Origin: DASRWI01 sp035654655
Lineage (GTDB): Bacteria; Bacteroidota; Ignavibacteria; Ignavibacteriales; Ignavibacteriaceae
NCBI GenBank assembly: GCA_035654655.1
Contig: DASRWI010000016.1
Span: forward strand, 62,001 to 126,000
Length of the DNA: 64,000 bases
Direction: 5' to 3'
Positions 42,005 to 50,845 of the stretch are shown here, piece after piece; within the stretch, counting starts at the first letter, position 1; every line of letters begins with the position of its first letter. Below the pieces are notes generated by a model. That model was not told where the DNA came from. It saw nothing but the letters and a program-made list of their open reading frames with translations, and made no database searches. Both the position numbers and the translations under genes were made by a program.

Positions 42005-44692
42005 TTAAAATGAAAATTCAAAACCAAATTGAACTAAGCGAGGTTCTCCATAATTCCATGGATATCTCAAGTATTCCGCAACCGTATTAGGACGCGCTGC
42101 ATCTTCACCAACATTTTGACCTTCAGTTGTAAAATCAGGTCTTCCGGTATCTCCAAATACATTAACAACAATCTTGGTATCAAGTAAATTAAATATTTGT
42201 AAGAAGGTATTTACATTAATACCGGCTACATTGAATAATTTATTCAACTTAAGATCTATTATAAATTGATTTGGTCTTCTGCGGCTGTTACGCTGCAAGC
42301 CTGAAGAGATACCTCTGTCTGAAGTATATTGAGTAATTGCAGGAGTATATGGTAAACCGGTACCATATCTTCCAATAAAACTTACGCCCCAATCTTCCTG
42401 ACCAACATAAAGAGATGCATTAAATAAATGTCTCTGGTCCCATTCCATTGGGATTAAGAACAATGTTGGTTCAGCATTTCCCTGAGCTGCAAAAAATTCT
42501 TCATCAGGATTTGAGTTGCTGCCTTCAGCTACCTGATAAGTATAGTTTATATCAAATGAATAATAATTATCATATCTCTTATTAAATGTTAAGGTAATAC
42601 CTTTAACATTTGAATAATCTTTATTGATGTATGAAGAGTATGTAACTCCATTTAATGTTTCAACTAATGGACCTGCAGTAATCCAGTTTCTTACATCTCT
42701 GTAAAATCCTGTTACATCTGTGTGGAAAATATTCCCAAATTCCTGTCTGAAACCAATTTCATACATTGTAGTTCTCTGTGGTTCAAGGTCAGGATTTCCA
42801 TAAACTCCATAACCACTTCCTGTTTCAGGAACATAATAATTTCCTCTATTAAATAAATATTGGAAAGATGGAATCTGTAAAAATTGTCCATAAGAAAAGT
42901 GAACAACACCTTGGTCACTAATAGGATAGGCTATACCAAAACGAGGGCTAAACTGATATTTTGGTTTGGAATCTTTATAGTAATAAGGAAGTTTTTGTTC
43001 GTAGGTTAAATTTTCTAATTCTCTTCTTAATGTAATAAAAATATTAGGGTCTGAAGGGTCAACAATAACTTTTCCTTTAGCATCAAAATAATCAAACCTT
43101 AAACCTAAGTTTATAATAACATTTAAGAATTCAATTTTATCTTGAACATACCCTGATAATTCAAAAGGTTTGTTCGTGTAATTGGTTCTGTTAGGTGTAT
43201 TTGGACCTGGAATTTCAGGAACAAAGTTGGTTAATGCTGCTCCTGTGTTCGGATCAACAGCAGGTTGTAAATTATAATCATCTAATTGAAGACGGTGAAT
43301 TCTTGTTTCAACACCACCTTTCAATAAATGATTTTCAGTTACCTGGCTGGTGAAATCTAATTTTCCAACAATAGTATTTGTTTCTCTAAAGAAACGATGA
43401 AGATTTGTTCCTTTTGTTCTAAATGCATAAGAAACAGTATTTAAAGAATCCGGATGTAAATATCTTGAGTCATATGGATTCTTGTATAAATATTCATTGA
43501 AATCTTTAAAGAAATAAGAACCTTTTATAGTATAAAAAGTAGATGAACTTAGCATATGGGTTGCTGTTAATGTAGTGTTATAGCTGTTAGCAAATTTATT
43601 AACATTACCCTCTGGATTATATCTAAATGCGTGGTCATAATCCTGCCAATCTTCTTTGGAGTACAATCCTTCAGCATTTATTTTAAGTGCCTGAACAGGC
43701 CAATAACTTAAATTAACCTGACCAATGTATCTCCTACTCCAATTCATCGAAACAACTTTACCATCTCCAGGTTGCCCTGTTGGTAAATATTTTCTTTCAC
43801 CATATAAATAACCATCATCATAATTATATCTTAAGTTTGCAAAAAAGCTTAAAGCATTATTAGTAAATGGAATAGGACCGCTTAAACTTCCTTGTAAGTT
43901 ATGTGAAGCTATCGGGTCGATTTTATTTATATGAGGGAAATAAGAAGTGAAATTACTTACGTGGTCACTTGCATAAACTTTAATATCACCGTGATAATCA
44001 CTTCCTCCTTCTTTGGTTACAGTGTTGATTATACCAGACATTGCATTTCCGTACTCTGCATTGAAGGTACCACTAATAACCTGAAGTTCCTGAACTGATG
44101 AATTATCAATTTCAATACCCTGGCTGTTATCGTAGGCATCAGTAACTGATACACCATTTACCCAATAAGAAATTTCAGAAGAACGACCTCCACGAATATG
44201 GAAACCACCGCCTGCATCTCTTGTAACACCGGCCTGCAATTGAAGTACATCTGATAATTCAGCAACAGGTAATGCATTTATTTCATCTGAAGAAATTGAA
44301 CTTTGACTTGAAGTAACATCTTTCTGAATTGTTCCGGATGTTCCCTGAACAACAACAGTTTCAAGTTCTAATGATGATTCACTTAATTCGAAATCTTTTG
44401 TAGTAGTCAAATCAATTTGTATAGAAACATTTTCCATTAAAACTGTTTGATAACCTACATATTGTACTCTTATCTTATAATTACCGGGAGGTATGTTAAG
44501 AATAACATAATTACCATCAAGGTCAGTTGATGCTCCCAGTTTTGTCCCTTCAATTATTACGTTAACAAAAGGAAGGGCTTCTTTTGTTTTCGCATCTATT
44601 ACTTTTCCCGCTAACTTTCCGGTAGTGCCTGCCCAAACCACATTAGAGAAAGCAAACATTACCAATAGAAAAATGGTAAGTAATTTTTTCAT
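42005..44692 (-). CDS. TonB-dependent receptor with carboxypeptidase regulatory-like domain
   Basis: An 895-residue outer-membrane receptor with a signal peptide. Residues about 25-105 are a carboxypeptidase D regulatory-like domain (GKVIDAKTKEALPFVNVIIEG, LDGNYVILNIPPGNYKIRV). A TonB plug follows (LSDVLQLQAGVTRDAGGGFHIRGGR), then a 22-strand-type barrel with the DIFNxTxS-like YGNAMSGIINTVTKEGGSD segment and a terminal FGFEFSF. This is the CarboxypepD-plug-barrel layout of Bacteroidota receptors, but no SusD-like lipoprotein gene lies beside it, so it is not a typical Sus pair. The linked genes are a SurA-like foldase upstream and the Asp-rich, PorV-like and T9SS genes downstream. The ligand is unknown. 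Confidence 0.92.
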   Translation of the reverse strand: MKKLLTIFLLVMFAFSNVVWAGTTGKLAGKVIDAKTKEALPFVNVIIEGTKLGASTDLDGNYVILNIPPGNYKIRVQYVGYQTVLMENVSIQIDLTTTKDFELSESSLELETVVVQGTSGTIQKDVTSSQSSISSDEINALPVAELSDVLQLQAGVTRDAGGGFHIRGGRSSEISYWVNGVSVTDAYDNSQGIEIDNSSVQELQVISGTFNAEYGNAMSGIINTVTKEGGSDYHGDIKVYASDHVSNFTSYFPHINKIDPIASHNLQGSLSGPIPFTNNALSFFANLRYNYDDGYLYGERKYLPTGQPGDGKVVSMNWSRRYIGQVNLSYWPVQALKINAEGLYSKEDWQDYDHAFRYNPEGNVNKFANSYNTTLTATHMLSSSTFYTIKGSYFFKDFNEYLYKNPYDSRYLHPDSLNTVSYAFRTKGTNLHRFFRETNTIVGKLDFTSQVTENHLLKGGVETRIHRLQLDDYNLQPAVDPNTGAALTNFVPEIPGPNTPNRTNYTNKPFELSGYVQDKIEFLNVIINLGLRFDYFDAKGKVIVDPSDPNIFITLRRELENLTYEQKLPYYYKDSKPKYQFSPRFGIAYPISDQGVVHFSYGQFLQIPSFQYLFNRGNYYVPETGSGYGVYGNPDLEPQRTTMYEIGFRQEFGNIFHTDVTGFYRDVRNWITAGPLVETLNGVTYSSYINKDYSNVKGITLTFNKRYDNYYSFDINYTYQVAEGSNSNPDEEFFAAQGNAEPTLFLIPMEWDQRHLFNASLYVGQEDWGVSFIGRYGTGLPYTPAITQYTSDRGISSGLQRNSRRRPNQFIIDLKLNKLFNVAGINVNTFLQIFNLLDTKIVVNVFGDTGRPDFTTEGQNVGEDAARPNTVAEYLRYPWNYGEPRLVQFGFEFSF

Positions 44693-44720
44693 ATGTATTA
44701 CTCCTATAATCTAAACTTTA

Positions 44721-46367
44721 TCACTCCATTAATTTTATTTTACTAAGTAAATTTATATTGCGTTTAATAGTTACGTTCTTTGAAATTTCATCAACATGTT
44801 TTTGTGTCAGTGTATATTGCTGCTGTAATTTTATAATATCTGCAATGTCTTCTTTTATATCTTCATACTTATAAACTTTACCTGGTTCTTTATCCAAAAC
44901 TTTCAAGATTGCATAATGTCCTTCATATAAAAGAGGTCCAATAACATTATTTTTTTCACTGTTCCAAACTCTATCCTTGAATAATCCAAATTTATCTACC
45001 TCCGAAAATCCAAGTACACCATTATTATTTTTAGAGTATTCTCTGATAGAAAATTTCTTTGCAAGATTACCAAAATCCTCACCGTTGTCAATCTTTTTCT
45101 TTATTGAATCAGCCAATTCAACATTTTCTACAATAATTTCCTGAACATTCACTTCATCCGGAGATTTTAATAAATCTTTATTTTCGTTATAATACTTTCT
45201 GGTTACTGAGTCATCAATAACAGCGTTATCAGTTATTTCTTCCTGTTTACGCTGTAAAAATATTTGTTTAGCTAATCTTGTATAATTGTCTAGTACTTCG
45301 GGATTTTTATCATAACCTTTTCTGCTTGCCTCATCTAAAAGGATTTCCTGCAAAATAAAACCTGCAACTGCCTGGTTAAGATTAGGTAGTGAATTAATTT
45401 TATATTTATGAGCTTCGGGAAGTTGTTTAATTTTTTTTAAAATATCCTGCTTAGTATATTTCTTATTTTTATAAGTTACAGCAATATTTTTTAAACCACT
45501 AAGTTTAGGAGATTCGGGATCAACTAACCCCGCAGCCAGATTCTTATATAAATCCTCCATTACTTTGTCATTGAACTTAACATCTTTCAAATTAAATTTC
45601 ATTGATAAATAGTTCTTCTCAGCAGATTTCTTTTTGCTAATCTTTAACAGTCTTTCCAGAGTTTTTTTCTTCTTTACAAATTCACTTTCAGTAAGAATTG
45701 GAACAGTAACTTTATCCTCAACATATATAATACTGTATCCATATTTTGTTTTTACCGGAATGGAAATATCACCCGGGTTCATAGAATAAGCTGCATCTTC
45801 AAAATCAGGGTCCATATCTCCCCAGGTAAAATACCCAAGATAGCCGCCATTATGTTTTAATACTGAATCTGTAAATACTTTTTCAGCTAAAACTTCAAAG
45901 GAAACTCCATTCTTAACTAAATTATAAAGTTTATAAGCTTCATCTTCTGTTCTGGCAAATAAATGTCTTGCAGAAACTTTCTGGTTTACTCTTAAAAAAG
46001 CTTCTCTTAATTCATCTTCAGTAACATTAAGCTTTGCGTAAATTTCTCTGTCTTTTAGGAAAGAAAGGATTGTCTGTTTCTTAGCCCATTCAAGTTCATT
46101 TTTAAATTCGGGGTCATTAAAAATTTTTTTGTTATCATCATAATTTTCAAGGAGAGTTTCATATATCATATTATTCAAAGTACTTTGACGTACTGCCATA
46201 TTATCATTTATACCGGTAGAAAGAAGAAAATCTGAATATCTTATTATGAAGTCTGTTTCGGTAATTTTATAATTACCAACTTCAGCAACTATATTAGAAT
46301 CACTATTGACTTGTCCTAAACCAATTCCAATCAAAAGAAATGATATAAAAATAATTTTTCTAATCAC
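44721..46367 (-). CDS. Peptidyl-prolyl isomerase of SurA/PpiC type
   Basis: A 548-residue periplasmic foldase with a signal peptide (IRKIIFISFLLIGIGLGQ) and two parvulin domains. The first (about 133-223) has SARHLFARTEDEAY and GGYLGYFTWGDMDPDFEDAAYSMNPGDIS in outline; the second (about 405-495) has NVQEIIVENVELAD and NGVLGFSEVDKFG. The N-terminal helical chaperone segment precedes the first parvulin. Its place, 28 nt upstream of the TonB receptor gene, fits a chaperone for outer-membrane barrel proteins. Length is larger than E. coli SurA because of an added linker. Confidence 0.92.
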   Translation of the reverse strand: MIRKIIFISFLLIGIGLGQVNSDSNIVAEVGNYKITETDFIIRYSDFLLSTGINDNMAVRQSTLNNMIYETLLENYDDNKKIFNDPEFKNELEWAKKQTILSFLKDREIYAKLNVTEDELREAFLRVNQKVSARHLFARTEDEAYKLYNLVKNGVSFEVLAEKVFTDSVLKHNGGYLGYFTWGDMDPDFEDAAYSMNPGDISIPVKTKYGYSIIYVEDKVTVPILTESEFVKKKKTLERLLKISKKKSAEKNYLSMKFNLKDVKFNDKVMEDLYKNLAAGLVDPESPKLSGLKNIAVTYKNKKYTKQDILKKIKQLPEAHKYKINSLPNLNQAVAGFILQEILLDEASRKGYDKNPEVLDNYTRLAKQIFLQRKQEEITDNAVIDDSVTRKYYNENKDLLKSPDEVNVQEIIVENVELADSIKKKIDNGEDFGNLAKKFSIREYSKNNNGVLGFSEVDKFGLFKDRVWNSEKNNVIGPLLYEGHYAILKVLDKEPGKVYKYEDIKEDIADIIKLQQQYTLTQKHVDEISKNVTIKRNINLLSKIKLME

Positions 46368-46542
46368 GTGAGATTTTTTCCTAAATTACATATGAATAGT
46401 TATAATATTGCATTTAAAGATATTTATAAACTAATCAAACATCAACATGCATTTTGAAGAAGATATAATTTTTGTATTTAAAGATTTAAGGTGAGATTAA
46501 ATAATTTAAGTTAAACTTGATTTTTGTTTTTGTTATTAAGGC

Positions 46543-46572
46543 AAAAAAAAGGATAAGCAATTCTGCTTATCC
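46543..46572 (-). terminator. Terminator of the 496-aa T9SS gene
   Basis: Stem GGATAAGCA/TGCTTATCC (46551-46559 and 46564-46572) followed on the minus strand by a T8 run. It lies 27 nt past the stop of the gene at 46599-48089. Confidence 0.88.
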
Positions 46573-46598
46573 TCTTAAGTTTTGGCTAATTATCTTTT

Positions 46599-48089
46599 TT
46601 ACTTTAACAATAACATTTTCTTTGTTTCTGTAAAACTTCCTGCTTGTATTTTATAGAAATAAGTTCCGCTTGATAAATTATCAGCATTAAAATTAATCTG
46701 ATAACTTCCTGCTTCCTTATATTCATTTACTAAATCAGCAACTTGTTTACCTAAAATATTATAAACTGTTACTCTAACTTTTTCAGCTCTTGGTATACTA
46801 TATTTAATCGTAGTACTTGGGTTGAAAGGATTTGGATAATTTTGAGTTAAACTATAGTGAGATGGTAAAATCTCATTTTCAACATTTACAGGATTTTGAG
46901 CCAAGTATCTATCAAAGAATAATTTAATTTGACCTACACTGTCTCTTCCTACATAAACTAAAGCACAATCCGAATTTCCTCTTTCAATTATAATAGGTGA
47001 ATATGACCTTGGTGACCAAAATGGGAAATTTTCAGAAATCTTTGTTGGAGGCATCCAATTATTTCCATTATATGCATAGGAATAGGAAATATAATCTGTA
47101 TTTGAATTTGCCGGACCTGTTTGAAGACTATCAACATAATAAATGAAATCTATACCCTGCCCATATGGCTGCGCATCAAACCAATATTCATCAATTGATG
47201 AGCTTGCCAGAGAATTAACTTTTTCGAAATTTAATCCTCTATTTGTGCTCCTTTGAATTTTGATATCTATATTACCTGAAGAATCTTGAGTATTAAAGAC
47301 CCATAATTCATTATTCAATAATGCAAGTTTGAATTCTGATTTAGTAAACAATGTATCTGTAACTACAAGACCATTTGGTACAGTGGGAGAGATAGTGCTA
47401 TCGGAATTAACAATGTAAGTTATCAGGTGCATTGGCCAGTTCAATTCATTTAATGTTGAACTCGTTTTTTCACGATATAAAAGCATTAAAGTATCTCTAT
47501 TAGCATCAGCAATAACATGCATTTTTGTTCCATAACCAACAAGTCTATGAGCACTCCAGGTAAGTCCTTTATCTATAGATAAATATCTATAGATATTATC
47601 GCCTGCTGAATCAGCATATAAAATCCAGGAATTTTTTGAAGTTATTTCAAAATCAATATCATATTCACCACCCACATTTTTTGCTGCGAGGTTTGGTGTA
47701 TTAATATTCCATATGTAAACGTCTGGTCCTATTCTCCCAACCCAATAAATATTATTATCAGGATCTTTAATAAATTTCATATTATAAATAGGAAGCCTTG
47801 GCCCATACAATCCACCCGAGGAAAACCAGGTAATTCCCTGGTCAGTTGAACGTCTTATTGATAGCAACTGGGTTTGTGAGGTAAATTGTGTGTCGCTTAT
47901 TGCTACATAAAAAGTATCATTTGCATAAATACCTGCTGGTTTTGTTAATGGTTCATTATCATAAAGAACAACATCTTTTGCCCATTTAGGATTATTGATT
48001 ATAGTATTTTCATCTTTTCCTACATAAACCTCTTGAGCAAAATTTGAACAAACAAACAGGAACAGAAAGAAAAATAAAACTTTTTTCAT
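46599..48089 (-). CDS. T9SS-exported sialidase/BNR-like protein, paralog 1
   Basis: A 496-residue secreted protein with a signal peptide (KKVLFFFLFLFVCSNFAQ). The mature part is a beta-propeller-like protein with BNR/Asp-box-type strings (STDQGITWFSSG, SIDKGLTWSAH, STNRGLNFEKV), as in exo-sialidase-like folds; no catalytic residues of a true sialidase can be pointed to. C-terminal T9SS sorting domain (NYPNPFNPSTTIKYSIPRAEKVRVTVYNILGKQV in outline, ending KKMLLLK). It is a close paralog of the next upstream gene over its full length. A terminator follows. Substrate is unknown. Confidence 0.85.
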   Translation of the reverse strand: MKKVLFFFLFLFVCSNFAQEVYVGKDENTIINNPKWAKDVVLYDNEPLTKPAGIYANDTFYVAISDTQFTSQTQLLSIRRSTDQGITWFSSGGLYGPRLPIYNMKFIKDPDNNIYWVGRIGPDVYIWNINTPNLAAKNVGGEYDIDFEITSKNSWILYADSAGDNIYRYLSIDKGLTWSAHRLVGYGTKMHVIADANRDTLMLLYREKTSSTLNELNWPMHLITYIVNSDSTISPTVPNGLVVTDTLFTKSEFKLALLNNELWVFNTQDSSGNIDIKIQRSTNRGLNFEKVNSLASSSIDEYWFDAQPYGQGIDFIYYVDSLQTGPANSNTDYISYSYAYNGNNWMPPTKISENFPFWSPRSYSPIIIERGNSDCALVYVGRDSVGQIKLFFDRYLAQNPVNVENEILPSHYSLTQNYPNPFNPSTTIKYSIPRAEKVRVTVYNILGKQVADLVNEYKEAGSYQINFNADNLSSGTYFYKIQAGSFTETKKMLLLK

Positions 48090-48184
48090 TTGAACTCCTA
48101 AATAGTGAATAATTTGTAAGTAGATGTTGAGAATATAAACAAAATATCTTTATAATATGAATTTTATTTATCACTTTATAAAAA

Positions 48185-48212
48185 AAAGGATAAGCATCTC
48201 TACCTATCCTTT
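48185..48212 (-). terminator. Imperfect terminator between the two sialidase-like genes
   Basis: Stem AAAGGATA/TATCCTTT (48185-48192 and 48205-48212) with T residues after it on the minus strand, 22 nt past the stop of the gene at 48235-49746. Its sequence resembles the terminator at 46543-46572, as expected if the gene and terminator duplicated together. Confidence 0.65.
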
Positions 48213-48234
48213 ATACTGTTGTTTTTATTTACAC

Positions 48235-49746
48235 TTACTTCAACAATAACATTTTCTTAGTTTCTGTAAAACTACCAGCTTGAATTTTATAGAAATAAGT
48301 TCCACTTGATAAATTATCAGCATTAAAGTTAACCTGATAATTTCCTGCTTCCTTATATTCATTTACTAAATCAGTAACTTGTTTACCTAAGATATTAAAT
48401 ACTGTTACTTTAACCTTTTCAGCCTTAGGTATACTATATTTTATAGTAGTACTTGGATTAAATGGATTCGGATAGTTTTGAGATAATGAATAAACATTAG
48501 GTATATTATTATCTTCAACATAAACCGTTGGGTTTTTTGCATTATATCTATCCCAAAATACTTTTGTTGCACCTAAACTATCTATACCGACATAAACAAC
48601 TCCAACATCATATCCTATATTCATCCCCAGTTCAACAGCTACAGGAGCATATGATCTTGGTGACCAGAAAGGTATAGCTTGACTAATTTTTGTTGCTGCC
48701 GACCAAGTATCAACAACATTAAAAAACCTATATGATAAATAATCAGTTTCTAATTCAGCAGGTCCTGTTTGAAGACTATCTTTGTAGCAAACAAAATCTA
48801 CTTGACCTGCATTTCCAAAAGGAACAGCGTCAAACCAATATTCATCTACTGATTCAGATGCAGGCGCCGCTTCAATATGAAATATAGTTCCCCTATTAGT
48901 ACTTCTCATAGACTTTACATCAATATTACCCTGGGAACCCTGAGTATAGAATATCCATAAATTTTTATATGCACTTAAAATTTTGTATTCGGATTTAGCT
49001 TGCAATGTATCAGGAATAACTAAGCCAACATTATTAGGTGATAATGACCCATCAGCATTAACTTTATAATATAAGAAATGTAACGGAGCTCTTTCTCCCA
49101 AAGCTGAATTAACTAAATCTCTATATAAAATAAATAAAGTATCTTTATTTTCATCAGCTGTTAGGCTGACTTTTGTCCCGGTGGAAGAAACAACTCCAGG
49201 GATAATCCAGGTTTTGCCTGTATCTAATGATACATATCTTTTAATAGTATTATTAGCAGTATCAGTAAATAGGGCCCAGGAACCAGCAGAAGTTATTTCA
49301 ATATCAAAATTATATGCACCGCCTAAAGGTTTATTACGCAAAGTGTTCCTTGTTATATTCCAATAATATAAATCAGAACCAATTCTGCCAAACCACCAGA
49401 GATTATTTCCTTCTTTTATGAACTTCATATTATGCATTGGAATTTGCACCCCTTGTAAATATGAAGCAGATTCAACCCAGGTTTTACCGGTGTCAATAGA
49501 TTTGAAAATTGCCAGTGATTTTGGAGCAATCGAAAAATTAGTATCACTTATTGCAACATATATTGTATCTCCAAATTTGATTGCAGCTGGTCTGGTTAAT
49601 GGTTCTCCATCATAAATAACCTTATCATTAGCCCACTTTAGGTTATTTATTGTGGTAGGATTTTCAACTTTACCAACACTTACTTTCTGAGCAAAATTGG
49701 TAACAAAAAATGTAGCCAGAAAAACCAACAATAGAAATTTTCTCAT
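48235..49746 (-). CDS. T9SS-exported sialidase/BNR-like protein, paralog 2
   Basis: A 503-residue secreted protein with signal peptide (RKFLLLVFLATFFVTNFAQ). Its layout matches the downstream paralog: VSVGKVENPTTINNLKWA against VYVGKDENTIINNPKWA at the start, an Asp-box-like SIDTGKTWVES, and the matching stretches DEYWFDAVPFG, DSLQTGPAELETDY and FWSPRSYAPV. The sorting domain is nearly identical to that of paralog 1 (YSIPKAEKVKVTVFNIL, KKMLLLK). The two genes are separated by a spacer with its own terminator and were probably transcribed independently after duplication. Function unknown beyond a propeller fold. Confidence 0.85.
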   Translation of the reverse strand: MRKFLLLVFLATFFVTNFAQKVSVGKVENPTTINNLKWANDKVIYDGEPLTRPAAIKFGDTIYVAISDTNFSIAPKSLAIFKSIDTGKTWVESASYLQGVQIPMHNMKFIKEGNNLWWFGRIGSDLYYWNITRNTLRNKPLGGAYNFDIEITSAGSWALFTDTANNTIKRYVSLDTGKTWIIPGVVSSTGTKVSLTADENKDTLFILYRDLVNSALGERAPLHFLYYKVNADGSLSPNNVGLVIPDTLQAKSEYKILSAYKNLWIFYTQGSQGNIDVKSMRSTNRGTIFHIEAAPASESVDEYWFDAVPFGNAGQVDFVCYKDSLQTGPAELETDYLSYRFFNVVDTWSAATKISQAIPFWSPRSYAPVAVELGMNIGYDVGVVYVGIDSLGATKVFWDRYNAKNPTVYVEDNNIPNVYSLSQNYPNPFNPSTTIKYSIPKAEKVKVTVFNILGKQVTDLVNEYKEAGNYQVNFNADNLSSGTYFYKIQAGSFTETKKMLLLK

Positions 49747-49830
49747 ATAAACTCCTATAAAATGTTTTTATAATAATTATACTTAATTGAACAAATATTA
49801 TATTACTTCATCTTTTATGAAGATTATTAT

Positions 49831-50766
49831 TTAGAACAAAAAATCAATTTTTAACATTGGAGATATATTTGAATCCATCGTTTTTAAATCTGTAGTATTA
49901 AACATCAAAGTCGCTCCAATCATTATTCTATTCCATTCAGAAATATCGAAAACCAAGCCAGGTGATAACGTAAAGAAACCTGTCCTATAATTTGTTTCAT
50001 TATTAATAGTTCTGGATACAAATATAAATTCCTGATTAGGATGGTTCTCTGTATAATCAATTACAGTTTGTGTAAAAAATGATGCATTAAGTAATACATT
50101 CAAAGGGAATTCAGTGAAAGAAGTATTGTAGGTAAGAGATAGAAAAATATTAACATTACTGCTTTTATTTACATCAGTACATAAAATTACATCATTCTGA
50201 CTTGAATAACTAAATCCATCTACATCCTGGATGATTATTGTATTTGCATAATATGCAATTTGTTGAAGAGTAAGTCCCAAACTAAATCTAATCGCGTGAT
50301 TGCCGGGAGAAATACTATAGAAAGAAAACCCCAGAGAACCTCCATAAAGTTCAAGATTATTTGCACTGGAAAAATTAAAAGAAGCTAAAACTGATGATTT
50401 AAATGATATTGGAATATCAAAATCAACTCCTCCAGTTACATTAGGAGTTCTCCAATAAAAATTATTTCCCTTATAGTCATAAATGTTCTTACTTGAAGCT
50501 TTAAATCTTCCATCAATAGTATCAATTTGAAAAATATTTTCACTATTAACTTTAGGTGTGTTAACCTGTCCGGCAAGATTAACATTTTGATTTATATTCA
50601 ATCTCGGAGAAACAATGATTTTTCCAAGAGAATTATAAGTCGTTGCTATGATAGGAGGATTATTGACAGGTCCTTTTACCTCAATATTCTGAAAATAGAC
50701 AGTTTGTTCTATTGCGCATCCAATAAATGTAGAAACTATGATGAGTACAAATAAATATTTTAACAT
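49831..50766 (-). CDS. Predicted lipoprotein, unknown function
   Basis: A 311-residue lipoprotein with the lipobox STFIGCAIE at residues 12-20 (cleavage before the Cys). The rest is strand-rich, has several Asn/Ser-heavy turns and an amphipathic C-terminal stretch ending in DFLF, so it could be an outer-membrane barrel-like lipoprotein. I do not recognise the family. It lies between the sialidase-like pair and the hybrid kinase gene; the 79-nt spacer before it and the kinase end do not suggest co-transcription with the kinase, though the orientation is the same. Motif RSFNFSS-like repeats are not seen. Confidence 0.7.
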   Translation of the reverse strand: MLKYLFVLIIVSTFIGCAIEQTVYFQNIEVKGPVNNPPIIATTYNSLGKIIVSPRLNINQNVNLAGQVNTPKVNSENIFQIDTIDGRFKASSKNIYDYKGNNFYWRTPNVTGGVDFDIPISFKSSVLASFNFSSANNLELYGGSLGFSFYSISPGNHAIRFSLGLTLQQIAYYANTIIIQDVDGFSYSSQNDVILCTDVNKSSNVNIFLSLTYNTSFTEFPLNVLLNASFFTQTVIDYTENHPNQEFIFVSRTINNETNYRTGFFTLSPGLVFDISEWNRIMIGATLMFNTTDLKTMDSNISPMLKIDFLF

Positions 50767-50845
50767 ACTACCTCCTGTAATTAGGAGAAAATTTACTAAA
50801 GCACGAAAAACTTATTGTCACAAAATTGTAAAATAATTTCCAGAA

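Noticed and set aside
42005..44692. SusC/SusD-type glycan utilisation locus
   Set aside because: The receiver-type receptor has no neighbouring SusD-like lipoprotein, and the downstream genes do not fit a Sus operon.
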